A stretch of 64,000 bases of DNA from Arthrobacter zhaoxinii (GCF_024385505.1 NZ_JANFLT010000002.1:62001-126000), one strand, 5' to 3'; positions 26,364 through 35,817 are shown, numbered from the stretch's first letter. Notes: generated from the letters alone by a model not told the origin. Numbers and translations are program-made.

Positions 26364-27440
26364 ATGTCAGCGCCGCTAGGCAGTGCATTGGCGCAACGCG
26401 TCGTGGACCGCATCTCCCCCACGCTTCACCACAACGTCAACGTCATGGACGCAGCAGGACTCATCATCGCCTCGCGGGATGCCTCCCGCATCGGGACACT
26501 GCACGCGGGTGCCCGGGAGGCCGCAGCCACGGGGAAACCCGTTGTCATCCGGCCCTCCGCGGAACGCGACGGCATGCGGGCCGGTGTGAATTGTCCGATT
26601 GAACTCGACGGTGCCGTTGTCGGGGTGGTCGGCCTGACCGGCGCCCCCGACGTGGTGATGCCGCTGGCGGACGTTGTGGTCCTGACCATCCGGCTACTGC
26701 TCGAGCGCGACCGCGAGATGGACAGTACCGCGTTGCGTGAGGCGCGGGACAGGGAACTGCTCGCGCGCCTGGTCAACGGCGGCTCCCCGTCGGCCTCCCT
26801 GGAACAGGAGCTAGCGGCGGGTTCCCCAGCCCTGCCCGGACCGTGGCGACTGGCCGCCGTCCTGGACCGCACCGCCGCAGGTCCGCCCGCCCACCGGCTC
26901 CCGCTCCGTTCCGGCCCGGTCGGTGATCTGGTGTCCCGGTCGGGCCGCTACCGCTCGGCTTCGTTTCAGGGTGCCCTCTGGATTCTGCTGCCAGCCCACG
27001 ACGCCGGAGCGCTCCGCACCGCGGCGTCGGACAGCGGCTCGGTGCTGCTGCTGGGCGATACCTGCACCGGGACGGAGTCGCTGCAATCGGCCGCGAGGTC
27101 CCTCGGCCTCCTGGTTGCCCGTCCGGAGATCCTCCCCACGGCATCCGCCGTCCTCCATCTTCGGGAGTTAAGCGCCGAACTGGCCGTGGCCTGCATGCCC
27201 CGCGAAACTGCCGGACACCTGGCCGCCCGCATAACTGACCTGACCGACACCCAGCGGACAACGCTGTCCGCTTTCCTGGACGCCGGCGGATCCTTCTCCG
27301 AGGTTTCCCGCGTCCTCTACGCCCACCGGAACACCATCATCCAGAGACTCGACCGCATTGCGGAGGTGACGCAGCTGAACCCCCGGAACGCACATCAGGC
27401 GTTAACGCTGCGGCTGGGCCTGGTGGCTGCACGTGCATAA
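26364..27440 (+). CDS. cdaR: CdaR-family transcriptional activator of the glycerate genes
   Basis: 358 residues. The N-terminal sugar-diacid recognition domain (about 1-135) opens with LAQRVVDRISPTLHHNVNVMDAAG, as in Escherichia coli CdaR. A GGDEF-like middle region and a PucR-type C-terminal HTH (FSEVSRVLYAHRNTIIQRL, near 310-330) follow. CdaR senses glycerate or related sugar acids and activates their catabolic genes; the kinase and permease downstream fit exactly. Start ATG is 6 bases after TAGACT without a Shine-Dalgarno sequence, indicating a leaderless message. Confidence 0.9.
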   Translation: MSAPLGSALAQRVVDRISPTLHHNVNVMDAAGLIIASRDASRIGTLHAGAREAAATGKPVVIRPSAERDGMRAGVNCPIELDGAVVGVVGLTGAPDVVMPLADVVVLTIRLLLERDREMDSTALREARDRELLARLVNGGSPSASLEQELAAGSPALPGPWRLAAVLDRTAAGPPAHRLPLRSGPVGDLVSRSGRYRSASFQGALWILLPAHDAGALRTAASDSGSVLLLGDTCTGTESLQSAARSLGLLVARPEILPTASAVLHLRELSAELAVACMPRETAGHLAARITDLTDTQRTTLSAFLDAGGSFSEVSRVLYAHRNTIIQRLDRIAEVTQLNPRNAHQALTLRLGLVAARA

Positions 27441-27450
27441 CCAGTGCGTT

Positions 27451-27492
27451 ATGACCACTAAACAGCTCTAAAAGAAAATAATAAGTGGTCAT
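27451..27492. promoter_or_regulatory. Inverted repeat ATGACCACT-N24-AGTGGTCAT, candidate CdaR operator
   Basis: Perfect 9-bp arms flank an AT-rich 24-base spacer in the 96-base gap between cdaR and the glycerate kinase gene. It lies about 45 bases before the kinase start, a suitable place for an activator. A terminator is less likely, since the spacer is long and no T-run follows. Confidence 0.5.
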
Positions 27493-27536
27493 TTTCGCCA
27501 TAGGACTGTGAGTATCAACACTCTAATGTTGACAGA

Positions 27537-28766
27537 GTGCCCAATTCCCGCCCACCCGTAGTTGTTGTCGCGCCAGATTCGTTTAAGGGCAGCGTTTCCG
27601 CCGCCGGTGCCGCCGCAGCCATGGCCCGCGGGGCGCGCTTGGCGTTCGGCGCGGCTGCCGAGATCGTTGAGCTGCCAATGGCCGACGGCGGCGAGGGGAC
27701 ACTCGACGCACTGCTGGCAACCTGGCACCGCCCGCCGTTGAGCACGGCGACTACCGACGCGCTGGGACGCCCGAAGACGGCCCGCTACGGCAGCTCTGCA
27801 GACGGCCGGGTCGGCATCATCGAAGCCGCCGAGGGAAACGGTCTCCCTGATGTCTCGGACATTCCCCTGCAGCCGCTGCGGGCGGACAGCCACGGGGTAG
27901 GCACTATCGCCAAGCGGCTTCTGGATGACGGCGCCGAGGAGATCCTGCTGTGCATTGGCGGTTCAGCCAGCACGGACGGCGGAACCGGCCTGCTCACAGC
28001 CTTGGGGGCACGCTTTCTGGACGCAGCCGGCAATCCCGTAGCGCCAGGCGGCGGCGGGCTCACCAGTATCTGCTCCGTCGACACGTCCGGCCTGCATCCG
28101 CGTGCGGCCACCGTGCAGTGGAGGATCGCCGTCGACGTGGACAATCCCCTGTGTGGGCAACGAGGAGCGGCGGCGGTTTTCGGGCCGCAGAAGGGTGCAG
28201 GCCCGGCGGACATCGAGTTGCTTGACGCCGGTCTCGCCAACCTTGCCCGGATCCTTGCCGACCTCGCTGCAGGAACCCGGCCACCGGCGGAGGACAAGTC
28301 CGGCCGTCAGGGTCCGCCCTATCTCTCCACCCCCGGTTTCGGTGCTGCCGGCGGCCTGCCCTTGGCGCTGGTGGCCCTGCTCGGAGCAGAAACCGTTCCG
28401 GGGGCGGAACTGGTGGCAGACGCGGTCGGCCTCGACGCCGCCCTGGCGCGCGCCGACGTCGTCCTGACCGGTGAAGGCTGCCTGGATACACAGTCGCTGG
28501 GCGGCAAAGTGGTAGATGCGGTCCGCCGCCTCGCGCCGGCGTCCGCCCCCGTCCTTGTGGTCGCCGGAACCGTCCAGCTCAGCGCGGCGCAGTGCCGGGA
28601 GGCCGGCATCACTGCTGCCGTGTCCATCGCCCGGGGAGCCTCTACGCTCCCCGAACTTACGGCCGCTGCGGACATCCTCATTGAGGACGCCGCCGCCCAC
28701 ATCTGCTCCGTGCTTGCGTTCGACTCCGCCGCACCAAGGAGTTTGGGACTTCACGAAAACTCGTGA
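27537..28766 (+). CDS. glxK: Glycerate kinase
   Basis: 409 residues of the GarK/GlxK class, phosphorylating glycerate with ATP to 2-phosphoglycerate (class II). APDSFKGS near the N-terminus, the MADGGEGT motif, GGSASTDGGTG (about 140) and the LTGEGCLDTQS strand are the diagnostic motifs. GTG is the start; a TAATGT box ends 7 bases before it, suggesting a leaderless message. It sits between cdaR and the GntP permease, 55 bases before the latter, consistent with a glycerate-uptake operon. Confidence 0.9.
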   Translation: MPNSRPPVVVVAPDSFKGSVSAAGAAAAMARGARLAFGAAAEIVELPMADGGEGTLDALLATWHRPPLSTATTDALGRPKTARYGSSADGRVGIIEAAEGNGLPDVSDIPLQPLRADSHGVGTIAKRLLDDGAEEILLCIGGSASTDGGTGLLTALGARFLDAAGNPVAPGGGGLTSICSVDTSGLHPRAATVQWRIAVDVDNPLCGQRGAAAVFGPQKGAGPADIELLDAGLANLARILADLAAGTRPPAEDKSGRQGPPYLSTPGFGAAGGLPLALVALLGAETVPGAELVADAVGLDAALARADVVLTGEGCLDTQSLGGKVVDAVRRLAPASAPVLVVAGTVQLSAAQCREAGITAAVSIARGASTLPELTAAADILIEDAAAHICSVLAFDSAAPRSLGLHENS

Positions 28767-28821
28767 TTCCATGATTTGCCCTGTTGATAAACACCGAAGT
28801 TTTTCACTTTAAAGGAACCCC

Positions 28822-30177
28822 ATGATTGATCTGCTGATATTGCTGCTGCTGGTAATCGGCATCGTTGCCGTCACGGCGAAGCTGAAAATCTCGCCATTCC
28901 TCGCCCTCCTCGCAGCCGCCTTTATCGGGGCACTGGCGTTCCGCCTGCCGGTCGAGGAAATCATCCCGACCATTACGACGGCGTTCGGCAACACCATGGG
29001 CAACATCGGCCTGGTGATCCTTTTCGGCACGATGATCGGTGTGATCCTTGAGCGGTCCGGCGGCGCGATTGCCATGGCTGACGCGCTGATCAAGGTCCTG
29101 GGGACGCGGTTTCCCACCCTGACCATGAGCATCATCGGCTACATCGTGTCCATCCCCGTGTTCTGCGATTCCGGGTTCATCATTCTCAACTCGCTCAAGA
29201 AAGCCATGGCTGAGCGGGCCAAGGTGTCCCTGGTCGCCATGTCGATAGCGTTGATGACCGGCCTGTATGCCACCCACACAATGGTTCCGCCCACTCCGGG
29301 TCCGCTGGCCGCCGCGTCCAACCTGAATGTGGTGGACAGCCTGGGCCTGCTGATTGTCCTCGGCCTCGTGGTGGCCGCAATTTCGGCGGGGGCCGCCCTG
29401 CTCTTCGCCAACCGGTTCCTGAACAAGGACGTTGAACTGCTGCCCGTTCCCGCCGAAGAGGCGGACGTCAGCTACGAGGATCTGCGGACCCAGTACGGAA
29501 AGCTGCCAAGCGCCTTCATGGCCTTCCTGCCGATCCTGCTGCCCATTGCGCTCATCTGCCTGTCCTCGATAGCCAAGCTGCCCGGCGCGCCCATGGGTAG
29601 CGGCGGCCTGGCCGCAACCGTGAATTTTGTCGGCACCCCCGTGGTGGCGCTGGCGCTCGGCTTGGGGGCGGCGGTGTTCCTGCTGCGCGGCAAGGGCAAG
29701 CTCGAGTCCTTCAACACCCAGATCACGGATTCCATCGTGCTGGCAGCCCCCATCCTGCTGATCACCAGTGCCGGAGCAGCCTTCGGCGGAGTGCTGGGCA
29801 AGAGCTCCATCACCGCTTTCCTGTCCGACAACCTCGCAACGCTGGGTCTGGGCATTGCAGTGCCGTTCGTGATCTCCGCGGCGCTGAAGACGGCGCAGGG
29901 CTCCTCCACAGTTGCCATGGTGACGACGTCGGCCATGCTCCTGCCGCTGCTGGAGCCGCTGGGTCTGGCCGGTGGTGCAGGCCCCGTCCTCGCGGTGCTC
30001 GCCGTCGGTGCCGGTGCCATGGTGGTGTCACACGCCAACGACTCGTACTTCTGGGTGGTCTCCCAGTTCAGCCGTATTCCGACGGCCACCGCGTACCGCA
30101 CGCTGACACCGGCCACTGCCGTGCAGGGCGTTGCCGGCTTTGCAGCGGTATGGGTCCTGAGCCTGTTCCTGCTCTAA
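28822..30177 (+). CDS. GntP-family gluconate/glycerate permease
   Basis: 451 residues with 12-14 hydrophobic helices. FGNTMGNIGLVILFGTMIG, SIPVFCDSGFIILN and THTMVPPTPGPLAAA are hallmark stretches of the GntP proton symporters, which carry gluconate, glycerate or other sugar acids. Its place after glycerate kinase under CdaR suggests glycerate. AAAGGA lies upstream of the ATG. A G/C-rich stretch with partial dyad symmetry follows the stop. Confidence 0.9.
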   Translation: MIDLLILLLLVIGIVAVTAKLKISPFLALLAAAFIGALAFRLPVEEIIPTITTAFGNTMGNIGLVILFGTMIGVILERSGGAIAMADALIKVLGTRFPTLTMSIIGYIVSIPVFCDSGFIILNSLKKAMAERAKVSLVAMSIALMTGLYATHTMVPPTPGPLAAASNLNVVDSLGLLIVLGLVVAAISAGAALLFANRFLNKDVELLPVPAEEADVSYEDLRTQYGKLPSAFMAFLPILLPIALICLSSIAKLPGAPMGSGGLAATVNFVGTPVVALALGLGAAVFLLRGKGKLESFNTQITDSIVLAAPILLITSAGAAFGGVLGKSSITAFLSDNLATLGLGIAVPFVISAALKTAQGSSTVAMVTTSAMLLPLLEPLGLAGGAGPVLAVLAVGAGAMVVSHANDSYFWVVSQFSRIPTATAYRTLTPATAVQGVAGFAAVWVLSLFLL

Positions 30178-30306
30178 GGCTGACGGTGCCCGGCGGAATT
30201 AGCCGGCGGGGGTACCCGGCCGGCGGACGCAGGTCCATACTTCTGCCGTAGCTGGTGCCGTACACCTTGATTCCGGCCCTGCCGCCGGGCACGGAGGGGA
30301 GCCGAT

Positions 30307-31773
30307 ATGTCCACAGTCGCCGGAGGCGGCGGGTCCGTTCTTCGCCGCAAGCCCATTGAGGAAATCGACGAGGAAAAAACCGGGAACAAGCTGTTCAAGA
30401 GCCTCGGCCTCTGGCAGCTGACCGCCATCGGCGTGGGCGGCATCATCGGCGTCGGGATCTTCACCCTTGCCGGGCTGGTGGCCAACGGCGGTCCCGACGC
30501 CGCCCCCGTGGGTCCTGCGGTCCTGATCTCGTTCCTGGTGGCCGGCTTGGCCAGCGCTGCTGCGGCCCTGTCCTACGCCGAGTTCGCGGGATTGGTGCCG
30601 CGGGCCGGGTCCGCCTACACCTACGGGTATGTGGCGCTGGGTGAACTGATCGGATGGTTCATCGGCTGGGACCTGCTGCTGGAATACACTGCGATCGTGG
30701 CGGTGGTGGCCATCGGCATCTCCGGCTATTTCGCCGAGTTCCTCGCCGGTTTCGGCATCGACATGCCGGTCTGGATGCAGGGCACCGGAGATACCGTGGA
30801 GGGCGGACTGATCAACCTGCCCGCCGCCGTCGTCTGCCTGTTCATCACGTGGATTCTCAGCCGCGGAACCAAGACCTTCGGCCGCTTTGAACTGGTGGCC
30901 GTGGGCCTGAAAGTCCTGCTGATTGTGTTCATTGTGGGGCTGGGCTTTTTCTACGTGGACACGGACAATTACACGCCGTTCCTGCCCAGCGGTTTCGGCG
31001 CCGTGTTCACCGGGGCAGCCACCGTGTTCTTTGCCGTCTTCGGCTATGACGCCATGAGCACCGCCGCCGAGGAAGCCACGGACGGCAAAAAACACATGCC
31101 CAAGGCCATCCTGCTCTCCCTGGCCGTTGCGATGGTCCTGTACATCCTGGCCACGCTGGTGCTGACCGGCATGCAGAACTACCAGGACATCAGCCCCACC
31201 GCCGGTTTCGCCTCGGCCTTCCAGTCCGTCGGACTGCCCGTCATCGCCACCGTCATTTCCGCCTTCGCCGTGCTGTCCATCCTCACCGTGATGCTCACCT
31301 TCCTGCTCGGTGTCACCCGGGTCTGGTTCGCCATGAGCAGGGACGGGCTGCTGCCGGCCTGGTTCTCCGGAACGGACAGGCGCGGCACCCCGCAGCGCGT
31401 GACCTGGATCGCCGGCGGCACCTCGGCCCTGCTGGCCGGGTTCTTCCCCATCCGTGCCGTGGCCGACCTGACGAACATCGGCATCCTCGCCGCCTTCGTG
31501 GTGGTCTGCGTGGCCGTGATTGTGCTGCGCTACCGCCAGCCGGACGCCCCGCGTGAATTCCGGCTGCCCCTGATGCCCTGGGTGCCGGCGTTCGGCGTGC
31601 TGGCCTCCGGGTTCCTGATGCTGCAGCTGCACTGGGAAACCTGGCTGCGGTTCGGCATCTGGCTGGTGATCGGGATGCTGGTGTACGCGGTCTACGGGTA
31701 CCGGCATTCCCTGCTCAACCCCAACAGTCCGAGGCACCTGCCCCTCCGCGCGAATCCCCGGCCGGAAAACTGA
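30307..31773 (+). CDS. APC-superfamily amino acid permease
   Basis: 488 residues, 12 helices after a ~35-residue hydrophilic N-terminus. GVGGIIGVGIFTLAG in helix 1 is the substrate-binding unwound segment of the APC fold, followed by FAGLVPRAGSAYTYGYVALGE. The layout resembles the YfnA/CAT (cationic amino acid) subgroup. GGAGGGGAG precedes the ATG. It is monocistronic as far as can be seen; substrate not determined. Confidence 0.88.
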   Translation: MSTVAGGGGSVLRRKPIEEIDEEKTGNKLFKSLGLWQLTAIGVGGIIGVGIFTLAGLVANGGPDAAPVGPAVLISFLVAGLASAAAALSYAEFAGLVPRAGSAYTYGYVALGELIGWFIGWDLLLEYTAIVAVVAIGISGYFAEFLAGFGIDMPVWMQGTGDTVEGGLINLPAAVVCLFITWILSRGTKTFGRFELVAVGLKVLLIVFIVGLGFFYVDTDNYTPFLPSGFGAVFTGAATVFFAVFGYDAMSTAAEEATDGKKHMPKAILLSLAVAMVLYILATLVLTGMQNYQDISPTAGFASAFQSVGLPVIATVISAFAVLSILTVMLTFLLGVTRVWFAMSRDGLLPAWFSGTDRRGTPQRVTWIAGGTSALLAGFFPIRAVADLTNIGILAAFVVVCVAVIVLRYRQPDAPREFRLPLMPWVPAFGVLASGFLMLQLHWETWLRFGIWLVIGMLVYAVYGYRHSLLNPNSPRHLPLRANPRPEN

Positions 31774-31892
31774 CCGTACTGCCCCAACACGCAATGTTGC
31801 CGGGCATCATATCTTCCAATTCAATAAATACCGGCTATTATCTGCCTTACGGGTTCCGAATCTTGAAACCCTTAGCCGGGGGGAATAATCAA

Positions 31893-32291
31893 ATGGGCAG
31901 TCAGTCTCAGGCCATGCCTGCTGCGCGGAGGCGGTCCGCCATGCTTTTCCGCCGGGCCCGCAGCGGCCTAGTGCTCATTGCCGTTTTCTGGACCTGGATG
32001 CTTTTCGACGCAGCTGATTTTATTGCCGCTCTTTTCGGTTCGCCCATACATGCTGCTCTTGCCGTATTTGCTCTCGGCACATTGACACTTATATCGCTGC
32101 TTTTCCTCCCCATTTGTCTTGCGTACCTCGTGCTCAACCGGCCGTCGCTGCAGGCGGGGTCGCCGGCCGCACCCGCCCGCCGGACGCAGGGCAACGGCCT
32201 GGCACCTGTGATCCGGATGATGCCCCGCCGCGCCGCTGCCCGTGGCGAGACCGTCCGCGCAGCCGCTAAACGGCGGGACCTCGCTTCCTAA
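31893..32291 (+). CDS. Small two-helix membrane protein
   Basis: 132 residues with two hydrophobic helices (about 25-45 and 52-80) and a basic C-terminus rich in Arg and Ala. The ATG is preceded by a GGGGG run 9 bases upstream; the frame is open a further 99 bases but that part is AT-rich and unlike coding sequence. I do not recognise a family. Both tails are basic, so they are probably cytoplasmic. Confidence 0.6.
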   Translation: MGSQSQAMPAARRRSAMLFRRARSGLVLIAVFWTWMLFDAADFIAALFGSPIHAALAVFALGTLTLISLLFLPICLAYLVLNRPSLQAGSPAAPARRTQGNGLAPVIRMMPRRAAARGETVRAAAKRRDLAS

Positions 32292-32330
32292 CCAGCGCGG
32301 CCGCCCCGTCCTTAGAGGCTCTGTGCAGGA

Positions 32331-32666
32331 ATGTCAGAGGCAGTTGCCATTGTGGAGGGCATGAGTTCCTCCATAGGCACCGGGATGCCCTCCGCCCCCG
32401 CCGCCCCTGCCGGCCCTGTCACCCACGCCCACTACCGCCGGGAACCCTACGTCCGCTGCCGGACCGGAAACGGCACCGTTGATGCAAAGGCCGTGGCCTG
32501 GACCCGCACGGAGGTCCTCCTGCACTGGATCGACGACGACGGCCAGGCCCACAACCGGTGGACGCCGGCTCCCACAGTGCGCCGGATTGCCCGCGATGAA
32601 TCCGTCTGGCGTGACCCCTATGACGACTTCCGCTTCTATTACCAGGCCTCCCCCGCCGCTGCCTGA
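32331..32666 (+). CDS. Hypothetical small protein
   Basis: 111 residues. After a Pro/Ala-rich N-terminus there is a compact domain (about 38-105) with HYRREPYVRCR, WTRTEVLLHWIDDDG and a Trp/Tyr-rich VWRDPYDDFRFYY end. The aromatic-rich layout suggests a small beta-barrel, but I recognise no family. The start is ambiguous: the second Met (11 codons in) has GGAGG just upstream. Followed by a 9-bp tandem repeat. Confidence 0.6.
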   Translation: MSEAVAIVEGMSSSIGTGMPSAPAAPAGPVTHAHYRREPYVRCRTGNGTVDAKAVAWTRTEVLLHWIDDDGQAHNRWTPAPTVRRIARDESVWRDPYDDFRFYYQASPAAA

Positions 32667-32674
32667 CCCGGGGG

Positions 32675-32709
32675 CTCCGGGTACTCCGGGTACTCCGGGT
32701 ACTCCGGGA
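32675..32709. repeat. 9-bp tandem repeat (CTCCGGGTA, about 4 copies)
   Basis: Three perfect copies and a fourth with one change, beginning 8 bases after a stop codon. Simple-sequence repeat likely to vary in number by slippage; no function evident. Confidence 0.85.
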
Positions 32710-32885
32710 CAGGACAAGAACCGCAGCACGCGAAACCCTATTCCGTCGATACTTGCGCCGCGCATCCTTAATTTTCCGAGTTATTCACTGCAGCTGGAAG
32801 TGGCGGGATCCCTGCCCCGGAAGCGTCCGGCGGGACCCCTGACAGACACGAAGGAATAACGGTTCACTAAAGGAGGGGTTTGACC

Positions 32886-32913
32886 TTGACATCGGCGTCC
32901 GAACAAATATCGT
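32886..32913 (+). promoter_or_regulatory. Consensus promoter TTGACA-N16-TATCGT driving a leaderless gene
   Basis: A perfect -35 hexamer and a -10 box separated by 16 bases. The -10 ends 7 bases before the ATG at 32921, so transcription should begin at or next to the start codon. This is the clearest leaderless promoter in the window. Confidence 0.75.
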
Positions 32914-32920
32914 TCTCGGC

Positions 32921-33412
32921 ATGATCAATTCAGTCTCGAGCCTTCCGTTTGTCATTTCTGCGTCCGAATTCACCACCACAACCACCGATCCTGCCGTAAG
33001 CGCCGGCGCTCTTTTCGGTGGCTTCCTCGTTATGCTGGTCATCTCCGCCGTAGTCGGCGGCCTTGCAATGATGGGCATGTTCAAGAAAGCCGGCCGCAAA
33101 ACCTGGGAAGCGTTTATTCCCGTGTACTCCACTGTGGTGCTGTTCCGCATAGCGGGCATGTCCGGCTGGTGGCTGCTGGCCCTCATGGTGCCGATCCTGC
33201 AGATCGTGGCCATGGTGCTCCTGGCAATCAACCTTGCGAAGGTCTTCGGCCAGACCGCGGTCATTGCGGTGCTGATTGTCCTGTTCAGCTTCGTGATGTA
33301 CTTCTACCTCTCCTACGGCTCCGCCCGCTACCTCGGCCCGCAGGCCAGCAAGGGCCCCTTCGGTGCAACCGGCAACCAGAGCAACCCCAGCTACACGCCG
33401 GCCAGCCGCTAA
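32921..33412 (+). CDS. DUF5684-type membrane protein
   Basis: 163 residues with four transmembrane helices. MMGMFKKAGRKTWEAFIPVYSTVVLFRIAGMSGWW is the conserved part (about residues 50-82, seen here as KAGRKTWEAFIPVY followed by GMSGWW), known from DUF5684 proteins and signal-peptidase-associated membrane proteins. No catalytic Ser/Lys pair is present. The start is leaderless under the promoter just upstream. The function is unknown. Confidence 0.75.
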   Translation: MINSVSSLPFVISASEFTTTTTDPAVSAGALFGGFLVMLVISAVVGGLAMMGMFKKAGRKTWEAFIPVYSTVVLFRIAGMSGWWLLALMVPILQIVAMVLLAINLAKVFGQTAVIAVLIVLFSFVMYFYLSYGSARYLGPQASKGPFGATGNQSNPSYTPASR

Positions 33413-33430
33413 CACCCTTCCTATCCGTCC

Positions 33431-33464
33431 AAGGCGCGCATCCCCGCACGGATGCGCGCCTTTT
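33431..33464 (+). terminator. Rho-independent terminator
   Basis: An 11-13 bp stem (AAGGCGCGCATCC / GGATGCGCGCCTT) with a 6-base loop and TTTT tail, 18 bases after the stop of the DUF5684 gene. Confidence 0.88.
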
Positions 33465-33577
33465 CCTTTGCCCGCGGACCCCTCCGGGACGGCACGCCGG
33501 GCAGTGGGTTCCGCACTGCAGAGGGGACCCACGAAGAATTGTTAGGGGCGCCGAACTTTAGGTGCTAGGTTGCTGTC

Positions 33578-34837
33578 ATGGCACGTACCGTCCCGCTCCC
33601 CGACACCACCGCGCGCCCCGCAGCCCGTCCCCGCAACATCCTGTGGCTGCTCGGCCCCGCACTGGTGGCCGGCGTCGCCTACCTGGACCCGGGCAACGTC
33701 GCCAGCAACATGACCGCAGGAGCGCAGTTCGGCTATCTGCTCGTCTGGGTGGTGGTAACCGGCAACGTCATGGCATGGCTGATCCAGTACCTCTCGGCCA
33801 AGCTCGGCCTGGTCACCGGCCGCAGCCTGCCCGAGCTGCTCGGTGAACGCATCGGCAGGAAACCGGCCCGGCGGCTGTACTGGCTACAGGCCGAACTGGT
33901 GGCCATGGCCACCGACGTGGCGGAGGTGATCGGCGGCGCCGTCGCGCTCTGGCTGCTCTTCGACCTCCCCCTGTTCCTGGGCGGGATCATCACCGGCGGC
34001 ATTTCCATAGTGGTGCTGCAGCTGCAGAACAGCGGCCGGCACCGGAGCTTCGAATATGTCATTGTCACGCTGATGCTGGTGATTGCCGTCGGCTTCACCG
34101 CCGGTGTCTTCCTCAACCCGCCCGACGGCGGTGCGGTGGTCGAAGGCCTCGTGCCCCGTTTCGAAGGCAGCGAGTCGGTGCTGCTCGCGGCGTCCATTCT
34201 GGGCGCCACCGTAATGCCGCACGCCATTTACGCGCATTCCGCCCTGACCCGTGACCGGTTCCCCGGACGCACCGCGACCCTGACAACTACCCGGCTGATC
34301 AAGGCCACCAAGTGGGACGTGACCATCGCGCTGGCTGTGGCGGGGTCGGTGAACCTGGCCATCCTGCTGCTCGCCGCCGGGTCGCTCCAGGGCGTGGCGG
34401 GAACCGACACGCTCGAGGGTGCGCATGCTGCCATTGCCGCCTCGCTGGGCGGGGTGGTGGCCACCCTGTTCGCCGTCGGGCTGCTCGCGTCCGGTTTGGC
34501 TTCGACGTCGGTGGGCGCGTATGCGGGCGCCGAGATCATGCAGGGCCTGCTGAAAATCCGTATTCCCATGCTGCTGCGCCGCCTGATCACCCTGCTTCCC
34601 GCACTGGCGATCCTCGCCCTCGGCATCGATCCCACCTGGGCGCTGATCCTCAGCCAGGTCATCCTCTCCTTCGGCATTCCGTTCGCCTTGATTCCGCTGG
34701 TCTGGCTGACCGCGCAGCGGGACCTGATGGGGAGCCACCGCAACCACTGGTGGACCACGGGCCTGGGCGTGCTGGTCTCGGTGCTGCTGGTTGGACTGAA
34801 CGTCACCCTGCTGGTGCTGACCTTCACCGGTGCCTGA
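33578..34837 (+). CDS. mntH: Nramp-family divalent metal transporter
   Basis: 419 residues, 11 helices. The DPGN metal-binding motif is at residues 37-40 and the MPH motif of helix 6 near 210, so both halves of the Mn/Fe site are intact. It imports manganese or iron with protons. The start is 6 bases after TAGGTT without a Shine-Dalgarno sequence (leaderless). Upstream, TTAGGGGCGCCGAAC loosely resembles a DtxR/MntR-type half-palindrome. It converges on trxB with only 2 bases between stops. Confidence 0.92.
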   Translation: MARTVPLPDTTARPAARPRNILWLLGPALVAGVAYLDPGNVASNMTAGAQFGYLLVWVVVTGNVMAWLIQYLSAKLGLVTGRSLPELLGERIGRKPARRLYWLQAELVAMATDVAEVIGGAVALWLLFDLPLFLGGIITGGISIVVLQLQNSGRHRSFEYVIVTLMLVIAVGFTAGVFLNPPDGGAVVEGLVPRFEGSESVLLAASILGATVMPHAIYAHSALTRDRFPGRTATLTTTRLIKATKWDVTIALAVAGSVNLAILLLAAGSLQGVAGTDTLEGAHAAIAASLGGVVATLFAVGLLASGLASTSVGAYAGAEIMQGLLKIRIPMLLRRLITLLPALAILALGIDPTWALILSQVILSFGIPFALIPLVWLTAQRDLMGSHRNHWWTTGLGVLVSVLLVGLNVTLLVLTFTGA

Positions 34838-34839
34838 GG

Positions 34840-35817
34840 CTAGCCGTTCAGCGAACCCTCCACGAGCGCGGTGGCGATACTGTCCGCATCCGCCTGCGCC
34901 GCCAGGTAGCGTTCGGCATCCAGTGCCGCCGAGCAGCCGGTGCCGGCTGCGGTGATGGCCTGCCGGTAGCGGTGGTCCACGGCGTCGCCGCACGCAAACA
35001 CCCCGTCCAGGTTGGTCTGGGTGCTCGGGGCGGCCACTCTGATGTAGCCGTCCGGATCCAGCTGCACCTGTCCGGCCAGCAGATCGGTGCGCGGAGCGTG
35101 GCCGATGGCCACGAAGATCCCCCGCACCGGCAGCTCGCGCGTTGCACCGGTGACGGTGTCCGTGAGCGTCATTCCGGTGACCTGGTCCGAGCCGTGGATG
35201 GCGGTGACCTCGCTGTTGAACTCGAACCGGATCTTGGAATGGTCCCGTGCCCGCTGGGCCATGATGCGGGAGGCGCGCAGGGCGTCCCGGCGCACGACGA
35301 CGGTCACCGAGTCCGCGAAGCGGGTCAGGAAGAGTGCTTCCTCCATGGCCGAATCCCCGCCTCCGACCACCGCAATGTCCTGGCTGCGGAAGAAAAAACC
35401 GTCGCAGGTGGCGCACCAGGAAATCCCCCGGCCGTTGAGCTGCTTTTCCTCCGGCAGCCCCAGCTCCTTGTAGACGGATCCGGTGGCGAGGATGACGCTG
35501 CGGGCCTTGTGGCTTTTCCCGCCGCCGGTGACCACGCGTTTGGTGTGCGTGCCCAGATCCACCGACACGACGTCGTCGTACTCCACCAGTGCACCGAACT
35601 TCTCCGCCTGCCGGCGCAGGTTGTCCATCAGGTCCGGTCCCAGGACGCCGTCCGGGAAGCCCGGGAAGTTCTCCACTTCGGTGGTGTTCATTAACGCGCC
35701 GCCGGCGGTCACGGAACCGGCGAGGATGCGCGGTTTCAACCCTGCACGGGCTGCGTAGATCCCGGCCGTGTAACCGGCCGGTCCGGACCCGATGATGAGG
35801 ACGGAATCAGTGCCCAT
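34840..35817 (-). CDS. trxB: Thioredoxin reductase
   Basis: 325 residues. FAD-binding GSGPAGYTAGIYAARA at the N-terminus, the redox-active Cys135-Ala-Thr-Cys138 pair, NADPH-binding VVGGGDSAMEEA and the C-terminal GVFACGDAVD FAD motif. It transfers electrons from NADPH to thioredoxin. No trxA follows, although trxB-trxA are commonly linked near the actinobacterial origin, so this may be a second, stand-alone reductase. GAAGGGA lies upstream of the ATG. Confidence 0.92.
   Translation of the reverse strand: MGTDSVLIIGSGPAGYTAGIYAARAGLKPRILAGSVTAGGALMNTTEVENFPGFPDGVLGPDLMDNLRRQAEKFGALVEYDDVVSVDLGTHTKRVVTGGGKSHKARSVILATGSVYKELGLPEEKQLNGRGISWCATCDGFFFRSQDIAVVGGGDSAMEEALFLTRFADSVTVVVRRDALRASRIMAQRARDHSKIRFEFNSEVTAIHGSDQVTGMTLTDTVTGATRELPVRGIFVAIGHAPRTDLLAGQVQLDPDGYIRVAAPSTQTNLDGVFACGDAVDHRYRQAITAAGTGCSAALDAERYLAAQADADSIATALVEGSLNG

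Noticed and set aside
32886-32924. Twelve-codon leader peptide (TTG start, AAAGGAGG site) overlapping the DUF5684 start
   Set aside because: The TTG is the first part of a perfect TTGACA -35 box with a -10 box 16 bases on, so transcription starts downstream of it. The upstream AAAGGAGG would then not be in the message.
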